Below, piece after piece: positions 1-5,161 of a stretch of DNA of 7,148 nucleotides. This DNA is from VAZQ01 sp035552735. Lineage in GTDB: Bacteria > Pseudomonadota > Alphaproteobacteria > Rhizobiales > Xanthobacteraceae. The position numbers and the translations under genes were made by a program. Every line of letters begins with the position of its first letter. The stretch's first letter is position 1. The notes beneath the pieces were generated by a model. That model searched no databases, had not been told where the DNA came from, and saw nothing but the letters and a program-made list of their open reading frames with translations. The stretch covers positions 1 to 7,148 of the forward strand of contig DASZKX010000361.1 of assembly GCA_035552735.1 (NCBI GenBank), read 5' to 3'.

Positions 1-133
1 CAGTCTCGATCCGCGCCGGCTCGCCATCCTCAACCAGGAGGGCGCCGTCGAGATCACCGCGGCCGGACGCCTGCGGGTCACGCCGGCCGGATTTCCGGTG
101 CTGGATGCCGTGGTGGCGGATCTGGCGGCCTGA
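1..133 (+). CDS. hemW: HemW C-terminus (radical SAM heme chaperone), 5'-truncated
   Basis: An open frame enters at the left edge (first full codon at base 2) and stops at TGA 131-133, giving the last 43 residues of a protein. The tail carries the pattern GAVEITAAGRLRVTPAGFPVLDAVVADLAA read in pieces: a Gly-Arg-Leu-Arg-Val-Thr-Pro-Ala-Gly core followed by Leu-Asp-Ala-Val and Asp-Leu. I recognise this as the end of alphaproteobacterial HemW, where a winged C-terminal domain closes the protein. HemW is a radical SAM, iron-sulfur protein that binds and hands over heme; it was long misannotated as oxygen-independent coproporphyrinogen oxidase. The catalytic N-terminal part, including the radical SAM CxxxCxxC motif, is outside the window, so the call rests on the tail and on the neighbouring gene set. 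Codon use is GC-rich, unlike the DUF3800 gene that follows. Confidence 0.75.
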   Translation, partial: SLDPRRLAILNQEGAVEITAAGRLRVTPAGFPVLDAVVADLAA

Positions 134-180
134 GAACGGGCTCGCACGGCGGGAGCCTTGGAAAGGCATCGTCGGCAAGA

Positions 181-210
181 GGCTTACCTACCGAAAACCT
201 AGTAGGCGCC
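181..210. other. Stem-loop 1 downstream of hemW and DUF3800
   Basis: CCTAC (187-191) pairs with GTAGG (202-206) across a 10-base loop. An outer GGC (181-183) pairs with GCC (208-210) around a small internal loop (TTA against C). There is no T-run directly after it on either strand, so it does not look like a standard intrinsic terminator. Confidence 0.45.
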
Positions 211-221
211 TGCGACGAATT

Positions 222-254
222 CCTAGAAAGGTCCGAAAATAGGACATTTCCAGG
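222..254. other. Stem-loop 2 downstream of hemW and DUF3800
   Basis: GTCC (231-234) pairs with GGAC (242-245) across a 7-base loop. The stem continues outward as GAAA (226-229) with TTTC (247-250) and CCT (222-224) with AGG (252-254), with single mismatches at 230/246 and 225/251. This gives 11 paired positions out of 13. No T-run follows on the plus strand; on the minus strand the hairpin is followed by mixed sequence. Confidence 0.5.
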
Positions 255-293
255 GGGGATTTCCGCGTTGGCTGTCGTTTGCTATGATTCAAT

Positions 294-359
294 GCGACCT
301 GTACCCGATGACAAGGGCCCCTGGGCACTTCTGCAAGGATAGTCGGAGCTACAGGTCGC
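294..359 (-). ncRNA. Candidate structured RNA or 3' hairpin just downstream of DUF3800
   Basis: GCGACCTGTA (294-303) and TACAGGTCGC (350-359) form a perfect 10-base inverted repeat. Inside it CCGA (305-308) can pair with TCGG (343-346). Innermost, AAG-G-GCC (313-319) pairs with GGC-A-CTT (324-330) with one G-A mismatch, closing a four-base loop. The result is an elongated hairpin with an asymmetric internal loop, beginning only 7 bases after the DUF3800 stop codon on the minus strand. On the plus strand the outer arm is followed by TTTTAATTTAATA, so it could instead act as a loose terminator for hemW transcription. The strand is therefore uncertain; minus is chosen because the element adjoins the DUF3800 gene and Rfam contains several candidate RNA families named after DUF3800. 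No match to any of them could be tested here. Confidence 0.35.
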
Positions 360-366
360 TTTTAAT

Positions 367-1023
367 TTAATAGTAGTGCGTTTTTCCGTGTTCCCATAAT
401 TCGTATTCGTATGTGATTCGATCCTTGATGATGTTGTAAGACCTAGCGTCGTTACGCTCCCATTTTCGTTGGATCGCCCAAGTACAGTAATCTGCTACCT
501 GAAGGCATGGATCGCAGGCACAAGGGCAGAATGATGTCTGCCATTGGGGCCGCGGGAGGTGTTGTTGAACGACATCATTGACCGCATCGGTAAAGACGCC
601 TTGCGCCTTTCTGGTTTTCACCGATGCCGCGGTAATTAGCAATTCGTCTTTGCTCGTCAAATGCGGAGCAATGCCGCGACGAAAAAGGTAAAGCCAGCCG
701 TATTTGTAGAATAGCTCGTGCGTGGATCGAATATGAGATTGCGCCTTTGATTTTTCCATTATGGTGGCGTGGACCGAAAAATTGTGGTCTCGAATGAGCT
801 TGTAAACGGCATCGCGGACTTCTTGTTTGTCGGCGGTTGCATGGAAATAATCGCCGAGCGGGGCTCGGTTCCAGGCCAATTCGCGACGAAGCAACAAAAG
901 GTCTTGTCCAACGTCACACTTGTCCATTAGGACAGTGCAGACTATGAAATAGCGGCTAATGTTGGGACCGCGCGCGAACTGGAAGTCGCCAGATTCGTCC
1001 GCAAACAGAAATCGACGTGGCAT
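367..1023 (-). CDS. DUF3800 family protein
   Basis: Encodes 218 residues from the ATG at 1021-1023, in the usual size range for DUF3800. The N-terminus has the family hallmark Phe-Ala-Asp-Glu-Ser-Gly-Asp-Phe (residues 7-14, acidic pair D9/E10). The C-terminal half has CLQVADYCTWAIQRKWER (173-190, with D178) followed by a D-A-R-S-Y-N-I-I-K-D segment and a Tyr-Tyr end, also typical. The arrangement of early D/E and late A-D-Y resembles an RNase H-like metal site, but no activity is established for the family and none is claimed here. An in-frame ATG at 1078-1080 would add 19 residues; I prefer 1023 because the family motif normally lies within the first dozen or so residues, though no strong ribosome site precedes either start. 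A cysteine cluster (C166, C168, C170, C173, plus C180) is unusual. GC content is about 49%, far below the neighbours, which suggests recent horizontal acquisition. DUF3800 genes are often found in mobile or accessory contexts. No signal peptide or membrane segment is seen. Confidence 0.85.
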   Translation of the reverse strand: MPRRFLFADESGDFQFARGPNISRYFIVCTVLMDKCDVGQDLLLLRRELAWNRAPLGDYFHATADKQEVRDAVYKLIRDHNFSVHATIMEKSKAQSHIRSTHELFYKYGWLYLFRRGIAPHLTSKDELLITAASVKTRKAQGVFTDAVNDVVQQHLPRPQWQTSFCPCACDPCLQVADYCTWAIQRKWERNDARSYNIIKDRITYEYELWEHGKTHYY

Positions 1024-1146
1024 TGCAAAGGTACCCCAAGTCTGGAAGTTTCGCGAAGGAACTCTCGCGCGCGAATGCAAGAGAACGCTTTGACACAGGC
1101 ATACAAACGGTCACTAAGCATCGACCCGCGAAATCGCAGGACAAAG

Positions 1147-1204
1147 CTCCTGAAGACTCCAAGTCAGGAGGTGGCTCTGAGCGGAGTGGCCGTCGCAGTG
1201 AGCC
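1147..1204. other. Two adjacent stem-loops upstream of DUF3800
   Basis: CTCCTGA (1147-1153) pairs with TCAGGAG (1164-1170) across a 10-base loop; an alternative fold uses CTCCT/AGGAG plus an inner GACT (1155-1158) with AGTC (1162-1165). Two bases later GGCTC (1173-1177) pairs with GAGCC (1200-1204). If the DUF3800 promoter lies beyond 1204, both would sit in the 5' leader of its mRNA, roughly 120-180 bases before the start codon. Confidence 0.35.
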
Positions 1205-1320
1205 GCCCTCAAGTTAGTAGCGGTTGTGATTCGTCTGAAACTCGTCCGAAACTCGGACTGAATGGGTAGTCGCGTTTTAGGCTATTAAGTATCTGATTTA
1301 TCGATGTTATTTTTCTGAGA

Positions 1321-1366
1321 ATTCAAAGCCCTCTGTCACGGCAAAATGTGACAGATTCAAAGCCCT
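1321..1366. repeat. Palindrome framed by a 12-base direct repeat
   Basis: The 12-mer ATTCAAAGCCCT occurs at 1321-1332 and again at 1355-1366. The interval between the copies is filled exactly by a perfect 7-base inverted repeat, CTGTCAC (1333-1339) and GTGACAG (1348-1354), around an 8-base spacer. The unit lies about 120-165 bases upstream of the methyltransferase start. It could be a dimeric-regulator operator (TGTCAC-N8-GTGACA), or the footprint of a small inserted palindrome that duplicated its target. No T-run follows the hairpin, so a terminator is unlikely. Confidence 0.55.
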
Positions 1367-1486
1367 TGCTGCGGCTTTCCCTGTAAATCATTCTGGAAGC
1401 AGCCGTATTTTTGCGCGGAAACGTGATCTAGCCCCGCCGATTGGGTTTGGGAAATCCACGACCCCCCGCACTGACAAGAGCATTCA

Positions 1487-2309
1487 ATGACCGAGGACGA
1501 TGCTCCGGGAGAAGAACGCGTCGGCGGCTCATCCCATGAGTCGTTGGTCCGCGACCAATTCAGCCGGCAGGCTGAGCTGTTTGCGCGATCGCCCGAGCTT
1601 CACAGCGACGCTCAGGTGATGCTGCTCGTGAACGCCACGCAACCGAAGCCGACGGACGAGACGTTGGACGTTGCGTGCGGACCCGGCACGGTCGTGGCGG
1701 CTTTCGCGGCGCATGCGCGCCGCGCCAATGGCCTCGATATGACGCAGGCCATGCTGGATCAGGCGCGCGCCCTGACCTCGGAACGAAACCTCACCAATGT
1801 GGAATGGCGGTCCGGCGACGTGTACGCGTTGCCGTTCGCGGATGAGGCATTTGATGTCGTGACCTGCCGCTTCGCGTTTCATCATCTCGAGGATCCTGCG
1901 AAGGCCTTGGCCGAGATGGCGCGAGTTTGCCGCCCCGGCGGGCGCGTGGCCCTGTGCGACGCAATCGCTCCCGCCGACCAAGGCAGCCGCCTTCAACGCC
2001 ATGGAACGGCACCGCGATCCTTCGACCGTCGCGTTTCGTTCCTTCTCCTATTTGATCGACCTGTTCGCCGCGGCGGGGCTTCCGGCGCCGTCCGTCGCCC
2101 GGTTCCACGTCGCTTACGAGCCTGAGCATCTGATCGCCAAGTCGTTTCCCGCCGATGACGACCGCGACACTCTGCGCCGCATGATCAGCGAGCTGATCGC
2201 CGCCGATACGATGGAGCTGGGCACGAGCGCCGACACGACGAAGTTCATCTACCCGGCAGTCGTGCTCACCGCTATGCGACTTGCCGAAGGATCCGGCATG
2301 CTGAAATAA
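1487..2309 (+). pseudogene. Class I SAM-dependent methyltransferase (YcgJ/UbiE-like), frameshifted
   Basis: The reading frame from ATG 1487 encodes a Methyltransf_11-type domain: motif I Leu-Asp-Val-Ala-Cys-Gly-Pro-Gly-Thr (residues 60-68), an acidic position in Gly-Leu-Asp-Met (D84), GDVYALPF (110-117), AFDVVTCRFAFHHLEDP (121-137), and the late motif CRPGGRVAL (148-156). After Asp164 (codon 1976-1978) this frame degenerates into Arg-rich sequence and stops at 2123-2125. The expected continuation, KAAAFNAMERHRDPS and onward, is in the next frame from 1980 to TAA 2307-2309. One surplus base (a C at 1978-1979) or a loss of two bases restores a single protein of about 273 residues, normal for the family. 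An AAGAG ribosome site lies 7 bases before the start. The intact version would probably methylate a small molecule; the substrate is unknown. The broken protein keeps the SAM-binding fold but lacks the C-terminal part. A sequencing error cannot be excluded, since both halves otherwise look conserved. Confidence 0.8.
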
Positions 2310-2331
2310 GCGATCCGGGTCAGATGCCGGA
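2292..2331. terminator. Hairpin spanning both convergent stop codons
   Basis: TCCGGCAT (2292-2299) pairs with ATGCCGGA (2324-2331), and after a one-base bulge (G2300) CTGA (2301-2304) pairs with TCAG (2320-2323), leaving a 15-base loop. The 12-pair stem contains the TAA of the methyltransferase gene in its loop and the stop of the lipoprotein gene in its stem. The two genes converge with only 10 bases between them, so a shared transcription-ending or mRNA-protecting structure is plausible. No T-run follows on either strand, so it is not a standard intrinsic terminator. Confidence 0.4.
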
Positions 2332-3543
2332 GGCCCCGAACGCCTTGGGCGGCGGGCTGATCACCTGGCCGCCGGTCGGCGAGACCTTCAGCACCGCGAG
2401 ACCGCGCTGGTTGGTGCCGTCCTGCTTGAAGCGGAACAGCCCGTCGATGCCGGTGAAGCCCGACGGATTGGTGAGCGTGTCCTCCGAGAAGCGCTGCGGC
2501 CCTTGGGTCTTGATCAGGGCCGCCACCAGCGCCACCGCGTCATAGGCGAGCGTGGCGGTGCGCACCGGATCCTGGCCGTAGCGCGCCCGATAGCGGGCCG
2601 AGAAATTGCGGAATCCGGTCGAATCGGGGCCCGCATACCAGGCGCCTTCGAGCGCCGGGCTGGAGAAGATCTGCGCATCCTCCCACAGGCCGGTGCCCAG
2701 GAGCTGCACCCGCTTGGTGTCGATGCCGTTGCTGATCAGGGACTGGACCACGGTTGGGACCGCATCGGCCCCGTCCGGAATGAAGATGGCGTCGGCGCGG
2801 CTCGAGGCCTGTGCGATGGTGCGGGCCGGGCCCTGCATCTGCGCCTTGTCGAGCGGATAGTGCTCCAGCGCCACGACCCGGCCGTTGCGCCGCGCGACCG
2901 CCTGCTTGAAGGCACCCTCCACCACGGTCCCATAAGCATTGTCCGGCACCAGGGCGGCGAAGGATTTTTTGCCCTGCGCGGCCGCATAGCCGATGATGCG
3001 CTCAACGTCGGATTCCGGCAGGAAGCTCAGCAGATAAACCCCCCGCGCTGCCACATTGGCGTCGGTCGAGAATGCGATCACCGGTACGTTGCGGGAGCGG
3101 GCGAGCTGCCCCACCGGCCCGACCGAGAGCGCAAACAGTGGCCCCAGGATGATCTCCGCGCCCTCCTCGAGCGCCTGCTGGGCGGCCTGCTGGGCGCCGG
3201 GCGCGGTGCCGGCATCGTCCTTCACCAAGAGCTGCACGTCCGGATTGTTGAATTCGGCCAGCGCCATCTCGGAGGCGTTCTTCATCGACTGCGCCGCCAC
3301 GGCGGCGTTGCCGCTGCCCGACAGAGGCAGGATCAGGGCGACCTTGACGTGGCCGGCGCCGATCGCGGCCTCCGGCTGGGCCGGTGCCGGGGCGGGGCTG
3401 GAGAAACTGGCGAACAGGTCGCTCGGCGTGGTGCTTCCGGTGCAGCCCGACAGGACGGCACCCGCGCAGGCCACCACGGCGGCGAGCCAACGGGGCATCG
3501 CGCCGGCACGCGATGACGTCCTCGCCTGCGATATTTGCAGCAT
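2320..3543 (-). CDS. Penicillin-binding protein activator-like lipoprotein (LpoA/periplasmic-binding fold)
   Basis: Encodes 407 residues from ATG 3541-3543. This start has a strong ribosome site (AGGGAGAG about 8 bases upstream); an in-frame ATG at 3598-3600 lacks one and would add 19 residues. A basic N-terminus (RAGAMPRW) and a hydrophobic stretch (residues 19-33) end in a lipobox Leu-Ser-Gly-Cys, with C34 as the predicted lipidated residue, so the product is a lipoprotein. A Pro/Ala-rich linker (about 48-60) leads into a type 1 periplasmic-binding fold starting near residue 66 (VKVALILPLSGSG), with IILGPLFALSVGPV, NVPVIAFSTD and LVPDNAYG as family-typical pieces. Alphaproteobacterial proteins of this type beside rsmI and yraN are usually annotated as penicillin-binding protein activators, related to LpoA, which stimulates peptidoglycan synthase PBP1A; older annotations call them amino-acid ABC transporter binding proteins. 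No permease or ATPase gene is nearby, favouring the LpoA-like role. It is divergent from rsmI. Confidence 0.8.
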   Translation of the reverse strand: MLQISQARTSSRAGAMPRWLAAVVACAGAVLSGCTGSTTPSDLFASFSSPAPAPAQPEAAIGAGHVKVALILPLSGSGNAAVAAQSMKNASEMALAEFNNPDVQLLVKDDAGTAPGAQQAAQQALEEGAEIILGPLFALSVGPVGQLARSRNVPVIAFSTDANVAARGVYLLSFLPESDVERIIGYAAAQGKKSFAALVPDNAYGTVVEGAFKQAVARRNGRVVALEHYPLDKAQMQGPARTIAQASSRADAIFIPDGADAVPTVVQSLISNGIDTKRVQLLGTGLWEDAQIFSSPALEGAWYAGPDSTGFRNFSARYRARYGQDPVRTATLAYDAVALVAALIKTQGPQRFSEDTLTNPSGFTGIDGLFRFKQDGTNQRGLAVLKVSPTGGQVISPPPKAFGASGI

Positions 3544-3615
3544 GCGCGCCGCTCTCCCTGACACTGACCACCTCTGATCGGCGTCACTCCACCACGGCAA
3601 TTCGGCATTTTCTCG

Positions 3616-3645
3616 TTGAATACTTAACTAAATGAAAAGGATAAT
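3616..3645 (+). promoter_or_regulatory. Candidate sigma70-type promoter for rsmI-yraN
   Basis: TTGAAT (3616-3621) and GATAAT (3640-3645) are separated by 18 bases, a fair match to -35 and -10 boxes, inside an AT-rich island (about 3601-3655) that stands out from GC-rich coding sequence. Transcription would begin near 3652, which places the ATGs at 3632 and 3644 before the mRNA start and favours a later rsmI start. The same AT-rich stretch probably contains the promoter of the divergent lipoprotein gene, but no clear boxes were found on that strand. Confidence 0.4.
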
Positions 3646-3691
3646 GATTTCCAGCCCGCCGATGACGCAGGCGGCGGGCGCCGGTAAACTC

Positions 3692-4651
3692 ATGATCGCC
3701 ATGGACAAACCACGCAGCGCGCGCGACTCGGCGCCCCCGGGCGGCATCCCGCTACCGACGGGCCGCGGCTATCTGCTCAAGGGGCAGGCGATCGACGCGC
3801 CGGCGCTGGCCCCCGGACTGCACGTGGTGGCGACCCCGATCGGCAATCTGCGCGACATCAGCTTGCGGGCGCTCGAGACCCTGGCGGCGGCTGACCTCAT
3901 CGCCTGCGAGGACACCCGGGTCACCCGCAAGCTGACCGAGCACTACGGTATCACCACCCCGCTCACACCCTATCATGAGCACAATGCCGGCGAGGCACGC
4001 CCGAAGATCCTGGCGCGGCTGGCCGCCGGCGCCGCGGTGGCGCTGGTGTCCGATGCCGGCACGCCGCTGATCTCGGATCCGGGCTTCAAGCTGGCGCGCG
4101 AAGCCGGTGCGGCCGGTTACGCAGTGACGGCCCTGCCCGGCCCTTCCGCGGTGCTGGCGGCCCTCACCATCAGCGGGCTGCCGACCGACCGGTTCATGTT
4201 CGAGGGCTTTCTGCCTCCGCGTGAAGGCCAGCGGCGCAAGCGCATCAACGAGATCAAGCTCATTCCGGCCACCTTGGTGCTGTTCGAGACCGGCCCGCGT
4301 ATCGCGGCCTGCCTCGCTGATCTGGCGGCCGGGCTCGGGCCGCGCGAAGCCGCCGTGTGCCGCGAGCTCACCAAGCTCTACGAGGAGGTCCGGCGCGGCG
4401 ATCTCACGAGCCTCGCGCGCCACTATGCGGACAGCGACGAGCCGCGCGGCGAGATCGTGATCGTGATCGCGCCGCCGGGCGCGCCGGTGAGCGATGCCGC
4501 CGATCTCGATGCCTTGTTGCGGCAGGCCTTGGGGCGGGTTTCGGTCAAGGAGGCGGTCGGCGAAGTCGCCGCCGTCACCGGCCGCCCGCGCCGCGAGGTC
4601 TATCAGCGCGCCCTCGAGCTCGCCGCGCAAACGGGTCGCGACCATGAATGA
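3692..4651 (+). CDS. rsmI: 16S rRNA (cytidine(1402)-2'-O)-methyltransferase RsmI
   Basis: RsmI uses SAM to methylate the 2'-O of C1402 in the 16S rRNA decoding centre, in the cytoplasm. From ATG 3692 the protein has 319 residues; E. coli RsmI has 286, the excess being mostly N-terminal. Family motifs appear in order: TPIGNL (48-53), CEDTR (72-76), YHEHN (94-98), LVSDAGTPLISDPG (118-131), LPGPSA (148-153) and EGFLPP (171-176), all matching the tetrapyrrole-methylase fold of RsmI. The frame is open back to ATG 3632, with other ATGs at 3644, 3662 and 3701. I disfavour 3632 and 3644 because codons there (AGG, ATA, AAA, ATT) are unlike the rest and a likely promoter overlaps them; 3692 and 3701 are both possible and neither has a strong ribosome site. 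The 3' end overlaps yraN by 8 bases, so the two are probably cotranscribed and translationally coupled. Divergent from the LpoA-like gene. Confidence 0.93.
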   Translation: MIAMDKPRSARDSAPPGGIPLPTGRGYLLKGQAIDAPALAPGLHVVATPIGNLRDISLRALETLAAADLIACEDTRVTRKLTEHYGITTPLTPYHEHNAGEARPKILARLAAGAAVALVSDAGTPLISDPGFKLAREAGAAGYAVTALPGPSAVLAALTISGLPTDRFMFEGFLPPREGQRRKRINEIKLIPATLVLFETGPRIAACLADLAAGLGPREAAVCRELTKLYEEVRRGDLTSLARHYADSDEPRGEIVIVIAPPGAPVSDAADLDALLRQALGRVSVKEAVGEVAAVTGRPRREVYQRALELAAQTGRDHE

Positions 4652-5090
4652 CCGGCCCGGTGATCCACGACCTCTCCGGCGACCCGGCGGCGGCCGAACC
4701 CCCAGCCCGGTGCGAGACCGGGTCCCGCAGCCGGAGCGCCAGGTCGCGTTCCGGCTCGGGATCTCGGCGGAAAGCCGCGCCGCCGCATATCTCATCGCCA
4801 AGGGGTTTCGCATCCTGGCGCGGCGCTGGCGCAGCCCAGTCGGCGAGATCGACATCATCGCGCGCCGCCGGCGGCTGTTGATCTTCGTCGAGGTGAAGGC
4901 GCGGGAGAAGCTGGCGGATGCGGCCTGGTCGGTCACTGACCGACAACGGGCCCGCATCGTGGCCGCCGCCGAGGCCTGGCTCGCCCGCCAGGGCGACCAT
5001 GATTTCCGCGACATGCGTTTCGACGCCGTGCTGGTGGCGCCGGGCCGCATCCCCCACCACATACCGGCAGCCTTCGATGCCGACGGCTAG
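4644..5090 (+). CDS. yraN: YraN / UPF0102 family nuclease-fold protein
   Basis: Encodes 148 residues from ATG 4644-4646, overlapping the rsmI stop by 8 bases. Family features are Ala-Glu-Ser-Arg-Ala-Ala-Ala-Tyr-Leu (42-50, E44), the Gly-Phe-Arg-Ile-Leu strand (54-58), GEIDIIA (67-73, D70) and FVEVKAR (81-87, E83 and K85). D70, E83 and K85 form the PD-(D/E)xK nuclease-type site, which points to a Holliday-junction-resolvase-like fold; the cellular role of YraN remains unclear. The first 33 or so residues, Pro/Arg-rich, extend beyond the usual roughly 120-130 residue family core and look disordered. An ATG at 4648 is in a different frame and does not give YraN. The pairing with rsmI is a very common bacterial arrangement and supports the call. 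The frame is also open upstream inside rsmI, but that part is shadow sequence. Confidence 0.9.
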   Translation: MNDRPGDPRPLRRPGGGRTPSPVRDRVPQPERQVAFRLGISAESRAAAYLIAKGFRILARRWRSPVGEIDIIARRRRLLIFVEVKAREKLADAAWSVTDRQRARIVAAAEAWLARQGDHDFRDMRFDAVLVAPGRIPHHIPAAFDADG

Positions 5091-5161
5091 CAGGTTGCCG
5101 GCATGGCGGCGCGCGCGGATTTCACCTACAGGGTCTGCCGCAACACTTTTCCGGGAAATCC

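Larger units (their letters stand above)
134..366. other. Structure-rich intergenic region between hemW and the DUF3800 gene
   Basis: These 233 bases contain no convincing open reading frame. They separate the hemW stop from the convergent DUF3800 stop at 367. From about 181 onward the region is occupied by three consecutive inverted repeats, each listed separately (181-210, 222-254, 294-359). The heptamer CCGAAAA occurs twice, at 191-197 and 233-239, and overlaps the loop of the first two hairpins in each case. The region is visibly less GC-rich than hemW. It could hold the 3' terminators of the two convergent genes, a structured 3' untranslated region of the DUF3800 transcript, or a separate small RNA. 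Confidence 0.6.
1024..1486. other. Non-coding region between divergent DUF3800 and methyltransferase genes
   Basis: This 463-base gap must contain the promoters of both divergent genes. Short open frames exist but show no recognisable protein or coding signature. Visible structure: a 10-base palindrome TCGCGCGCGA at 1065-1074; hairpins at 1147-1170, 1173-1204 and 1244-1258; an imperfect 11-base tandem repeat (TCGTCTGAAAC at 1231-1241, TCGTCCGAAAC at 1242-1252); an AT-rich stretch at about 1275-1325; and a direct-repeat/inverted-repeat element at 1321-1366. The octamer GTCCGAAA occurs at 1244-1251 and also at 231-238 on the far side of the DUF3800 gene. I could not pick convincing -35/-10 pairs for either gene. 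Confidence 0.6.

Noticed and set aside
294..359. The 10-base inverted repeat as the two ends of a small transposon
   Set aside because: Only 46 bases lie between the arms, no target duplication is apparent, and no further copy of the arm was noticed in the window; a folded RNA or terminator fits better.
1090..1118. TTGACA at 1090-1095 followed 17 bases later by ACTAAG, a possible plus-strand promoter
   Set aside because: The -10 match is poor, and the nearest plus-strand gene starts about 370 bases downstream with several hairpins between.
1368..1412. Imperfect hairpin (1373-1380 with 1395-1404) followed by five T, like a terminator
   Set aside because: The stem needs a bulge and a 14-base loop, and no plus-strand gene ends upstream of it.
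2503..3516. Long plus-strand open frame of 337 codons opposite the LpoA-like gene
   Set aside because: It is a GC-rich antisense shadow with a His/Arg/Gly-rich composition and no recognisable domain.
3639..3650. GATAATGAT resembling half of a Fur box
   Set aside because: Only one arm matches, it overlaps the likely -10 box, and alphaproteobacterial iron regulators often use other sites.
3752..5062. Minus-strand open frame of 436 codons opposite rsmI and yraN
   Set aside because: It spans two well-identified genes on the other strand and reads as compositionally biased shadow sequence.
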